Part shown: positions 1-6,038 of the stretch, one piece after another | Layout: every line of letters starts with the position of its first letter | How positions within the stretch are numbered: the first letter of the stretch is position 1 | Source of the DNA: Planctomycetaceae bacterium | Lineage (GTDB): Bacteria; Planctomycetota; Planctomycetia; Pirellulales; Thermoguttaceae | NCBI GenBank assembly: GCA_031287585.1 | Contig: JAITST010000118.1 | Coordinates: forward strand, 1 to 13,513 | DNA length: 13,513 nucleotides | Direction: 5' to 3' | The notes under the pieces: model-generated | What the model saw: the letters and a program-made list of their open reading frames with translations, nothing else | Told to the model about the DNA's origin: nothing | The model's database searches: none | Program-made: the position numbers and the translations under genes

Positions 1-3
1 ATT

Positions 4-9
4 TATAAT
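4..9 (+). promoter_or_regulatory. Possible -10 box for the aldolase-like gene
   Basis: A perfect TATAAT lies 91 bases before the ATG at 100. A transcript starting near position 16 would have a leader of about 84 bases. The matching -35 region would lie outside the window, so this rests on a hexamer alone in an AT-rich stretch. Confidence 0.3.
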
Positions 10-99
10 AGAATAAGTTACAAAAAAATACTCCTCCGCGACTCTTTGTGTCCTCCACGGTAGAAAATAATCTTTAATCATTTTACAACATCAAACCAA

Positions 100-1248
100 A
101 TGCAAAAATCATTAGACCAAAAATTAAAAAATATTCTCACAAATCCAAACTCCAACGACTTCATACTGGCAGACGCGAAAGATGCTGATATGGCTTATGG
201 TCTGTCCGCACCGGGACAGAGTCCAGAACATTATGGTCACGAAGCAGCATTTAGAACGCTGGATGAATATCGAAACCAAATCCGGCAGGTTGTTGCGCAA
301 GGTCTCGTTGACATTATGTTGATGAGCGCAAACACAAGTGAGATTCTGACTATTCGGGAACGAATATTTGACAACTCACCGATCACCCCGGCGATTCGCG
401 CCAACGACACAACGGATATTTGGCTTGCGGGAGCCGAAGGTGTTTACGGTCAGGAACCGAGCCGATGGTTTCGGACGGCGACCATTGACCACGCTCTTTG
501 CGGTAAAGCACATTGCGAACCGAATGAACGAAAACTTGGTGCCGATTTAGGATTGTATTCGATTACATTTAATAACGACCTTGAACATGACCGTGAAGCA
601 CTTTTCGCTTACAAAGAATTTCGAATTGAAGCGGAAACGAAAGGTTTTAGACATTTTCTCGAAGTGTTCAGTCCGAATGTTTCTGGTCAGAACAAGCCGG
701 TAGATGTGCCGACGTTTGTCAACAACCACATTGTCCGAACACTTGCCGGTGTTACTGCGGCGGGCAGACCGGTCTTTTTGAAAATACCGTATTACGGTCC
801 CAAAGCGATGGAAGCGTTGGCGCGATATGACAGCAATCTTGTGGTCGGTATTCTTGGCGGTTCGGCAGGAACAACGTTGGATGCTTTTCAAATGCTTGCC
901 GATGCCAAGAAATATGGTGCCAGAGTTGCCTTGTACGGGCGAAAAATCAATAACGCGGAACACCAGTTATCGTTTGTCCAATATCTTCGCGCGATTGCCG
1001 ATGCCAAAATAGAACCGGTGGAAGCCGTTAAGGCGTACCATAGCGATCTTCGCAAACACGGTATCAAACCTCGCCGTTCATTGGAAAACGACTTGCAGCG
1101 AATGGAATCGACCGACAGTTACAGCGGTGTTTCTTCCGTTTCAAAGAAAAAATCGAATGACCATTCGGACAATCCCGACTTTACCAAAATGACCGCTGCC
1201 GAGAAAGTTCAATGGAATCTCGACCGCCTCAAACGAGTTTTCGGTTAA
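100..1248 (+). CDS. Aldolase-like TIM-barrel protein, DeoC/FbaB type, function unassigned
   Basis: This 382-residue protein looks like a class I (Schiff-base) aldolase-type TIM barrel, but the substrate cannot be named. Visible features in order: a first strand FILADAKDADMAYG (21-34) with acidic residues; HFLEVFSPN (185-193); FLKIPYYGP (226-234), whose Lys228 sits where DeoC/FbaB-family enzymes carry the Schiff-base lysine; VVGILGGSAGTT (248-259), a glycine-rich phosphate-binding type loop; and VALYGRKIN (276-284). After about residue 335 comes a polar, Ser/Lys/Asp-rich tail and a short C-terminal helix (364-382). There is no signal peptide or membrane segment, so it is probably cytosolic. 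The ATG at 100 has no recognisable Shine-Dalgarno site. It appears to be a single gene, with a 194-base gap to the next frame. That it is a real gene is near certain; the aldolase assignment is an inference from strand and loop patterns, and the enzyme could be a non-catalytic relative. Confidence 0.8.
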   Translation: MQKSLDQKLKNILTNPNSNDFILADAKDADMAYGLSAPGQSPEHYGHEAAFRTLDEYRNQIRQVVAQGLVDIMLMSANTSEILTIRERIFDNSPITPAIRANDTTDIWLAGAEGVYGQEPSRWFRTATIDHALCGKAHCEPNERKLGADLGLYSITFNNDLEHDREALFAYKEFRIEAETKGFRHFLEVFSPNVSGQNKPVDVPTFVNNHIVRTLAGVTAAGRPVFLKIPYYGPKAMEALARYDSNLVVGILGGSAGTTLDAFQMLADAKKYGARVALYGRKINNAEHQLSFVQYLRAIADAKIEPVEAVKAYHSDLRKHGIKPRRSLENDLQRMESTDSYSGVSSVSKKKSNDHSDNPDFTKMTAAEKVQWNLDRLKRVFG

Positions 1249-1442
1249 TCCCAGCAGCCAATTTCTAAAACCCCCTTGTTACCCAACGCCGAATATCAAC
1301 TGCTATTCATAAAATACTTGCAACATTAGCAAACGGAGAAACCGTAATATACGTGTAGAGAAAACTATGAAAAATGACCAATTTACACACCATTTCGTAA
1401 AACTCCAATTATGCAATACATTACAACACTCTAACATTCCTA

Positions 1443-1685
1443 ATGAAAGGTTTATACACACAAATGCCCACATTAAATTATTTTTTGGATGAAAACTTAC
1501 GTTGTTCTCTACATACGGAGCAAAATGTTCCATTGGTCCCTGTGGATGATACAAAACACTCTTTTCGTTGTAGTTCTTGCGGAAATGTTTATAAACTGAA
1601 TGATGGGATTTTCGAAATGATTCACAATGAAACACTTTCAACGTTAGGAGATTTTTTCAATGCTGAAAAAAAAACAATGGGATGA
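1443..1685 (+). pseudogene. Zinc-ribbon (Trm112-like) N-terminal part of a broken methyltransferase gene
   Basis: This 80-residue frame resembles the Trm112-like zinc ribbon that precedes many SAM-dependent methyltransferase domains. It has an LRCSLH segment, in which the first CxxC is degenerate (CSLH), followed by FRCSSCGNVYKLNDGIFEMI, which matches the usual CxxCG..Y...DGI pattern. The frame ends at TGA just after a run of nine A (1666-1674). Reading with eight A instead would continue ...FFNAEKK directly into QWDEYAETYD of the next frame, the normal start of the methyltransferase domain. The two frames are therefore one gene split by a single-base shift. A second start at 1464 is possible, and neither has a clear ribosome site. 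A programmed or transcriptional slip on A9 is possible, but the truncated downstream half argues for a dead gene. Confidence 0.6.
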
Positions 1686-1920
1686 GTATGCCGAAACTTA
1701 TGATATGAAGAGGAAAAAAGATATTGATTACATGAATTGCATTTACGCTGCAGTTCAGAGAGTTTCTTCGGCATTTCAAAACAATCATATTGTTTTGGAT
1801 GTTGGTTGCGGAACAGGAATTGGAACACGTCAACTTGTCAAAATGGGGCGTATTGTAAAGATGGGGGGAATTGCGTTAGATATCTCAATAAACTCTTTGC
1901 AGTTACCTGACTTAACGTAA
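1660..1920 (+). pseudogene. Truncated class I SAM methyltransferase domain
   Basis: The 86-residue frame begins KKKQWDEYAETYD, a typical entry to a methyltransferase domain. It has the SAM-binding motif I VLDVGCGTGIGTRQL (around residues 45-60) and the acidic motif II strand GIALDISINSLQ, then stops after LPDLT. A complete domain of this class would need roughly 120 more residues including motifs III-IV, so the catalytic half is missing. Two near-identical 18-base units (1837-1854 and 1855-1872, 14 of 18 matching) give VKMGRI-VKMGGI between motifs I and II, a small duplication not expected in a working Rossmann fold. The stop codon lies inside the left arm of the hairpin at 1911-1948. Together with the upstream frameshift this is best read as a decayed gene whose substrate cannot be inferred. 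Confidence 0.6.
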
Positions 1921-1964
1921 ACTGAATACGTATTTGGTTTGCGTTAAGTGTAAAGTCTTTTTTT
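1911..1964 (+). terminator. Hairpin with T-run after the broken methyltransferase gene
   Basis: CTTAACGTAAAC (1911-1922) pairs with GTTTGCGTTAAG (1937-1948); as RNA all 12 pairs form, one of them G-U. The loop itself contains the perfect 10-bp palindrome AATACGTATT (1925-1934). Seven T follow at 1958-1964, but nine bases beyond the stem, further than in a standard intrinsic terminator. It could also be a dispersed palindromic element that replaced the 3' end of the gene. Confidence 0.5.
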
Positions 1965-2086
1965 CAAAATACCACCGAATACAAAAGCCCAAAGCGTAAG
2001 CACACTACGGTAACGATTCAGTTCTCAAAGACGCAACACAAGCAGTACTTACTCAAATACCGCTTATGATAATACTTTTGCTTCTA

Positions 2087-2142
2087 CGCGGTTGAAATTT
2101 GTAGAAACGTCACACATAACGTCTCTACAAATTCCAACCGCG
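2087..2142. repeat. Long inverted repeat (24-nt arms) between convergent genes
   Basis: The arms 2087-2110 and 2119-2142 are complementary at 22 of 24 positions around an 8-base loop (CACACATA). Both mismatches are A opposite the G-type position, so the hairpin would be very stable. It starts 12 bases after the rho stop codon on the minus strand and could end transcription from either side, although neither strand shows a U-run directly after it. The core GTAGAGACGT...ACGTYTCTAC resembles the interspersed palindromes scattered between genes in some bacterial genomes (recalled similarity, not searched). Confidence 0.7.
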
Positions 2143-2153
2143 TTCGGTATATC

Positions 2154-3485
2154 TCACCCCGAATACTCATCACGCGCATTACGTGCAATAAACTTCTGGA
2201 AAAACTCCATATTTGAATTACACTTTTGCAGACTTGTTGTCAGTGACTCCATCGCTTCGGTTGGGTTACGCGACGCTAACGTGCGGCGGATTAGCGTTGA
2301 GGCGTATTGCAAATCTTTCGGTAACAACTTTTCCTCACGTCTTGTTCCAGACGCTTCCATATCAATTGCAGGCCATATCCGTCGTTCTGCCAAACGACGG
2401 TCAAGAACCAACTCCATATTTCCCGTTCCTTTGAACTCCTGAAAAATCAGGTCGTCCATTCGGCTGCCGGTTTCTATCAGTGCCGTCCCAACAATCGTCA
2501 ACGAACCGCCTTCCTCAAACGCGCGTGCGGTCGCGAACAATTTTTTCGGTATGTCCATCGCTTTGATGTCAACACCGCCGGTCATCGTTCGACCTGTATT
2601 ACCAACCCACTTATTGAACGCTCGTGCTAAACGTGTTATCGAATCTAACAACAGAAACACGTCTTTTCCCATCTCCGCGAGACGACGGCAACGTTCGACA
2701 ACCAACTGTGCGAGCCGTATATGACTTTCGATTTCGCAATCAAGACTACTCGCGACGACTTCCGTATTCACTGCTCGCCGGAAATCCGTCACCTCTTCCG
2801 GTCGTTCGTCTATCAGCAACACGATAACCTTCACGTTGGGATAATTCTGAACAACCGCCTGTGAAATATGGTGCAGCAAAATCGTCTTACCACTACGCGG
2901 CGGTGCGACAATCAACGCACGTTGTCCCTTACCGAGCGGCGTGAGAATGTCCATCACTCGCGTCGTCAACGGAAACGGTCCCGTTTCAAGACGCAACCAA
3001 CTTTCGGGGTTAATCGGTGTCAGTTCGTCGAACTGCTTAACATCTGGAAATTTTTCCGGGTCAAGACCGTCAATGTTGTAAATCTCACGGAGACGGGGAC
3101 CTTGCCGTTCGACCGTCGGCTGAATCACCCCTTCGAGTAACACACCTTCACGAAGACCAAAACGGTCAATCATACTTGCGGGAACAAACGGGTCTGAAAG
3201 TTGACGGATGTAATCGTTGTTCGGGTCACGCAGAAAACCGTAGCCGTCGGGATGAAGTTCCAACGCGCCTTTACCTTCAAAATACGTATTCGGGTCCCCC
3301 GAAATGAAGGATGTGTTCGCGTTTGAACGGTTGTTGTTATTCCGATGACGGTTGTTACCATTGTTGTTTCGCGGACGACCGCCGGGCTTCGGGGCGATTC
3401 TGCCGTCGTTCTGGCGACCGCCGTATTGTTGACCGTTGCGGTTATTGTTGTTATTGTTACGCTGATAGTTGTTGTGTCTTGTCAT
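2154..3485 (-). CDS. rho: Transcription termination factor Rho with Asn/Arg-rich N-terminal extension
   Basis: Rho is the hexameric RNA-dependent ATPase/translocase that ends transcription at unstructured C-rich RNA. The 443 residues contain the RNA-binding cold-shock-like domain (about 72-140, with RNP motif GYGFLR at 81-86), the P-loop APPRSGKT (194-201), Walker B with VFLLLDSITRLARAFN (276-291), the Q-loop GRTMTGGVD (298-306), and the R-loop/arginine-finger segment GTGNMELVLDRRLAERRIWPAID (353-375) followed by SGTRREE. All key motifs are intact. In the P-loop the residue equivalent to E. coli Lys181 is Arg197. The N-terminal three-helix Rho_N domain of E. coli Rho is absent; residues 1-60 are instead a disordered Asn/Arg/Gly-rich tract with runs of five or six Asn. 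The ATG at 3485 is preceded on the minus strand by AGGG four to seven bases away. The gene stands alone, with a 934-base gap upstream. Confidence 0.97.
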   Translation of the reverse strand: MTRHNNYQRNNNNNNRNGQQYGGRQNDGRIAPKPGGRPRNNNGNNRHRNNNNRSNANTSFISGDPNTYFEGKGALELHPDGYGFLRDPNNDYIRQLSDPFVPASMIDRFGLREGVLLEGVIQPTVERQGPRLREIYNIDGLDPEKFPDVKQFDELTPINPESWLRLETGPFPLTTRVMDILTPLGKGQRALIVAPPRSGKTILLHHISQAVVQNYPNVKVIVLLIDERPEEVTDFRRAVNTEVVASSLDCEIESHIRLAQLVVERCRRLAEMGKDVFLLLDSITRLARAFNKWVGNTGRTMTGGVDIKAMDIPKKLFATARAFEEGGSLTIVGTALIETGSRMDDLIFQEFKGTGNMELVLDRRLAERRIWPAIDMEASGTRREEKLLPKDLQYASTLIRRTLASRNPTEAMESLTTSLQKCNSNMEFFQKFIARNARDEYSG

Positions 3486-3525
3486 TAAACACCCTGTCTA
3501 AAAAGAAAAAAGAAAGAAAAACCAT
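3486..3525 (-). promoter_or_regulatory. Pyrimidine-rich tract and small hairpin just before rho
   Basis: On the minus strand the bases immediately before the rho start contain AACCA-ACCGGA-TGGTT followed by a U-rich tract (TTTTTCTTTC then T6 C T5) and the ribosome site AGGG. The 5-bp stem is weak, but a hairpin plus U-tract here could pause or end transcription just before the coding region. Autoregulation of rho through its leader is established in E. coli; its use here is inference. Confidence 0.3.
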
Positions 3526-3700
3526 CCGGTTGGTTGTACGCAGCCGCTTTGCAGCCGCCGTCAGATGTTCCAGCAACATATACAGATGCCGAAAAATTCC
3601 AATACCGGAAAACATACAAACATCCCGCCGCCGGAACATACCGGCGTAACCGATTGTTGTTTGCGTTGCTCGCGGGAACGAAACGATACACGTGTTGTTT

Positions 3701-3730
3701 GTACAAATGTTATCTGCACAAACGTTGTCT
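3701..3730. repeat. Two imperfect 15-base tandem units
   Basis: GTACAAATGTTATCT (3701-3715) is followed directly by GCACAAACGTTGTCT (3716-3730), 12 of 15 bases matching, with a weaker third unit after it. It lies in the presumed rho leader. No function is apparent. Confidence 0.45.
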
Positions 3731-3786
3731 GTAACATCGTTCGCCATATACGACTGCAAACTTGCAACCGGTCTGGGTACAAATTC

Positions 3787-3821
3787 AAAAAACTGGTGAT
3801 GTAGAAACATCTGTTTACCAG
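3787..3821 (-). terminator. Terminator-like hairpin with U6 tail in the region upstream of rho
   Basis: On the minus strand CTGGT, a five-base bulge (AAACA), GATGT, loop TTCT, ACATC and ACCAG form a 10-bp bulged stem directly followed by six U (A at 3787-3792 on the plus strand). It is the best intrinsic-terminator shape in the window. It lies about 300 bases before the rho start. It could be an attenuator in the rho leader, or it could end read-through from the FliN-like gene that stops at 4420. Confidence 0.5.
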
Positions 3822-3896
3822 AAAATAAAAGGTTACGCCGTCACACCATAAGTCATCTGACTCAATCACGTAAGTAAAAACGCAATTAACAGTGTA

Positions 3897-3925
3897 ACAA
3901 TAAGGTTAAAAATTTTTCCCGACAA
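3897..3925 (-). promoter_or_regulatory. rho: Possible promoter for rho
   Basis: Reading the minus strand, TTGTCG (3925-3920) and TATTGT (3902-3897) are separated by exactly 17 bases; each matches the sigma-70 consensus at four of six positions. Transcription would start near 3890, giving a leader of about 400 bases that includes the U6 hairpin. The match is modest and the region is AT-rich, so chance is a real alternative. Confidence 0.3.
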
Positions 3926-3957
3926 TGTTATTCAAAATCGTTGTTATTCAAAATCGT
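3926..3957. repeat. Perfect 16-base tandem duplication
   Basis: TGTTATTCAAAATCGT occurs twice in direct tandem (3926-3941 and 3942-3957) without a mismatch. It abuts the possible rho promoter. It could be a duplicated binding site or simple slippage. Confidence 0.7.
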
Positions 3958-4419
3958 TTTAGAAACGATAACACATTGCTAACCAATGAAAACATTGTCA
4001 ACCAAATGAGCAAAAAAACGGTCTCTGACGCGAAACGTCATCCATTGACGCAGCATCTAGCAGCAACCAATGCGGAACTAGCAGACCTCGGAACATAACG
4101 GTAGGCATACTTGCACCGACAAAGAGTCGCCCCACCAACCAAAAGACTGAGGCACTTTACCAGAATAAACCACCGGAAAAAGTTGCTCTCCAAGCAACAC
4201 GGATTAACAAAATATCAATCACGCACGAATAATGGTAACAAATTTCTAAATTCTGTCAAGGTGACTTAGGGTAAAATTGGCAAAAGTTTACCATTTTTCT
4301 TAAAAATTTTTCGATTATTGGCAAATTAAGCGTAGAACGAAAACTTTGTTCGGAAACAAAAAAATGGGAAAAACAGCCGGAAACGACAGCGAACTGATAA
4401 AATAACCAGTATTTACCGC
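3958..4419. other. Intergenic stretch without a recognisable gene
   Basis: Both strands are interrupted by frequent stops. A 30-codon plus-strand frame (4006-4098) has no ribosome site or recognisable motif. The 13-mer TTAAAAATTTTTC occurs at 3906-3918 and again at 4300-4312. A weak plus-strand stem (GGTAAA 4270-4275 with TTTACC 4287-4292, then T5) and a minus-strand stem (4393-4410) just after the FliN-like stop may be weak terminators. No RNA gene was recognised. Confidence 0.5.
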
Positions 4420-5439
4420 CTATTTTCCACTCGTCACCTCCAACGACCTTATCGGTGCCTTACCTATTATCTGCGGCAACGGCGAATGCCGTGAAAAATC
4501 TCCGTCTCTGCGGATTTCTACTTTGTGGAATCGTTCAATCGGCAACAGTATTGTACTCAGTCTGATACCGAATTTGTCTCCCACCTTTACCGCCTCGCCG
4601 CGTCCTACTATTGTGTTGTCAATTTCCAATTCAATCGGGTCGTCACAGGATTTGTCGAACTGAATCACCGAACCGATCCCCAGTTCGAGAATCATCTTTA
4701 TCGGTTTTTTCGCCCGTGCCAACACTACCGCGAGCGGCAAGCGTATCTTCAAAACACTGTGCGTAAAGCCGGGTAAATCCTCTAACGTAAGCGGTTTACG
4801 CTCCCTACCGTCAAATGCTGTCTGTTCGTATGCGTACGCACCGTAGTCAACATTCACATCATCAGCACCGCCTAAAAACGGTGGCGGCGGCGGAAGGTCG
4901 TCGGTACCATCGTCCGCTTCGACAGCCGGTTGCTTCAACAACTCCGCTGGCTCGACGACAGGCCAAATCATAAAAACCGGTTTTGTCTTGCCGTCTTTCT
5001 CCGCGAGTATAATCAAGTACGCCGCATCGCTGCCGAGTTGTGCGTAGTCGATAACCGCCTTGCCTAAATCTGGGACAATCGCCGCTTGGTTGTCGTCGGG
5101 GAAAAAATCTTCCGGCAACAAGTTCATTCCCCATTCTTGCGCAAACGTAGCCAACTTACTCTTACCAGTCGCGTCCGGCTCCGCGCACCAATCCGGTACA
5201 AGCCCTGATGTCGTCGGTATCAGAATTGCCACGCCAGCACCGGCGACGGTCAACGCAATTGCAAGACCCGGTTTCCAAAATTCCTGCGGTAAAGTTGCCG
5301 CGTCAAACCCACCAGACTGACCAATCGTAAGACTCACCTCGCCGTCAAATGTGCGCGAGTAAGCACCAGCCGCTTCGGACAACCCCGCTTGCGCCGCGTT
5401 GATAAAATCGTCGAGTGAATGAAAATTAAGTTCAGGCAT
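4420..5439 (-). CDS. FliN/FliM-family (SpoA domain) protein with long N-terminal domain
   Basis: The last third carries a SpoA domain (about 227-300): HSVLKIRLPLAVVLARAKKPI, then LELGIGSVIQFDK, IELEIDNTIVGRGEAVKVGDKFGIRL. This is the fold shared by the flagellar rotor proteins FliN/FliM and type III secretion SctQ, where it forms the C-ring at the membrane. The first 165 residues are a separate domain with GLAIALTVAGAGVAILIPTTSGLVPDW (58-84) and KSKLATFAQEWGMNLLPEDFF (93-113). An acidic linker with five consecutive Pro (183-187) joins the two. FliN is usually 100-150 residues, so 339 is long. A charged tail follows the SpoA domain (302-339). No other flagellar or secretion gene is visible within 13 kb. 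The start ATG at 5439 has a weak AGG six bases upstream. The family is clear; whether it serves a flagellar motor or another apparatus is not. Confidence 0.85.
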   Translation of the reverse strand: MPELNFHSLDDFINAAQAGLSEAAGAYSRTFDGEVSLTIGQSGGFDAATLPQEFWKPGLAIALTVAGAGVAILIPTTSGLVPDWCAEPDATGKSKLATFAQEWGMNLLPEDFFPDDNQAAIVPDLGKAVIDYAQLGSDAAYLIILAEKDGKTKPVFMIWPVVEPAELLKQPAVEADDGTDDLPPPPPFLGGADDVNVDYGAYAYEQTAFDGRERKPLTLEDLPGFTHSVLKIRLPLAVVLARAKKPIKMILELGIGSVIQFDKSCDDPIELEIDNTIVGRGEAVKVGDKFGIRLSTILLPIERFHKVEIRRDGDFSRHSPLPQIIGKAPIRSLEVTSGK

Positions 5440-5526
5440 ACAAGACCTAATCGGCTATTTCCGTTACAATCCAATCATTCATAACGTCGCTAGAAACAAT
5501 ATCTACCTGCACGCTAATAGTACATT

Positions 5527-5548
5527 CGTGACATCGCGTAATGTCACG
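5527..5548 (-). promoter_or_regulatory. Perfect palindrome near the presumed start of the FliN-like transcript
   Basis: CGTGACAT (5527-5534) and ATGTCACG (5541-5548) are perfect inverted 8-mers around a 6-base centre. On the minus strand a TATAGT (-10 type, 5 of 6) lies at 5570-5565, so transcription would start near 5558, about 10 bases before the palindrome. That is a usual place for a repressor operator, although it could equally be an RNA hairpin in the leader. No good -35 box is seen at the right distance. Confidence 0.35.
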
Positions 5549-5570
5549 CTTGTCTCCTCATTTTACTATA

Positions 5571-5800
5571 CTGTTACAGAGTTGGTCAATTGTACAGAGT
5601 GAAATAATTTGTAGTAAGAAACAACGTAACCGTTCACGTTTTTTCACCACGAAGACACAAAGGATGTAACTGTACTTCCCAAATAACTGTGACAAAAATG
5701 TCATCCTTACACTCTGTAAAAAACGCATTTTGTGCATTTTTACATTTAGTTAAATGCTTCTTCGCTGAAGAAGCCAAGAACGCATTTAATAAACACCATT
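5571..5800. other. Intergenic stretch with hairpins and a short dispersed motif
   Basis: No gene was recognised. CACCACGAAGACACAAAGG (5645-5663) is, on the other strand, related to CTTTGTGTCCTCCACGG at 44-60. A perfect 8-bp stem with a 3-base loop (GCTTCTTC, GCT, GAAGAAGC) lies at 5756-5774. The minus-strand open frame across this stretch shows no family motif. Confidence 0.4.
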
Positions 5801-6022
5801 TTGCAATACGTATTTTACCATCGTGAATTTTTGGAAAGTGCAGGTCTCGGAATTGCGATAAAATACTCTGTTGACAATCCATTGGTTACTCCATTGAAAC
5901 TGAAAAAATATCGGGTACAACGAGGAAAGTATAAGAAGTTTATGCCGATTGCACAACGGCAAATACCAGATTTCTATACTAAATTGACAACACCCATCTC
6001 GGTATATTGCCGTCAGTTTTAA
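5801..6022 (+). other. Weak open frame, possible gene remnant
   Basis: A 73-codon frame starts at TTG (no ATG, no ribosome site) and is open from 5750. It contains FLESAGLGIAIKYSVDNPLVTP, which faintly recalls the tail of Cof-type HAD phosphatases, and a Lys/Arg-rich segment with RQIPDFYTKL. The match is too short to name. It could be the 3' remnant of a displaced gene or a chance frame. It ends convergently with the helicase gene, only 16 bases away, inside the hairpin at 6010-6029. Confidence 0.2.
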
Positions 6023-6029
6023 CTGACGG
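6010..6029. terminator. Hairpin at the end of the helicase gene
   Basis: CCGTCAGTT (6010-6018) and AACTGACGG (6021-6029) are perfect inverted 9-mers with a 2-base centre, lying 9 bases after the helicase stop codon on the minus strand. There is no U-run on either side, so it may protect the mRNA 3' end or mark a Rho-dependent end rather than act as an intrinsic terminator. Confidence 0.5.
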
Positions 6030-6038
6030 TGTGAGACA

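Noticed and set aside
1303..1641. 112-residue minus-strand frame opposite the zinc-ribbon gene
   Set aside because: The plus strand carries the recognisable CxxC/DGI motif; the minus frame has no family features.
3485..3706. 73-codon minus-strand frame ending in a TAATG overlap with the rho start, a possible leader peptide
   Set aside because: It starts at TTG without a ribosome site, its end (FSFFFLFRQGV) simply translates the U-rich tract, and no family is recognisable; the overlap may be chance.
4006..4098. 30-codon plus-strand frame starting MSKKTVSD
   Set aside because: No Shine-Dalgarno site, no known motif, and short enough to occur by chance.
3958..4419. tRNA or small structured RNA in the gap upstream of rho
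   Set aside because: No T-loop GTTCRANYC motif or cloverleaf could be found on either strand.
5801..6022. Reading the FLESAGLGIAI segment as a Cof-type HAD phosphatase tail
   Set aside because: Only about a dozen residues fit, the catalytic Asp motifs are absent, and the upstream sequence gives no HAD core.
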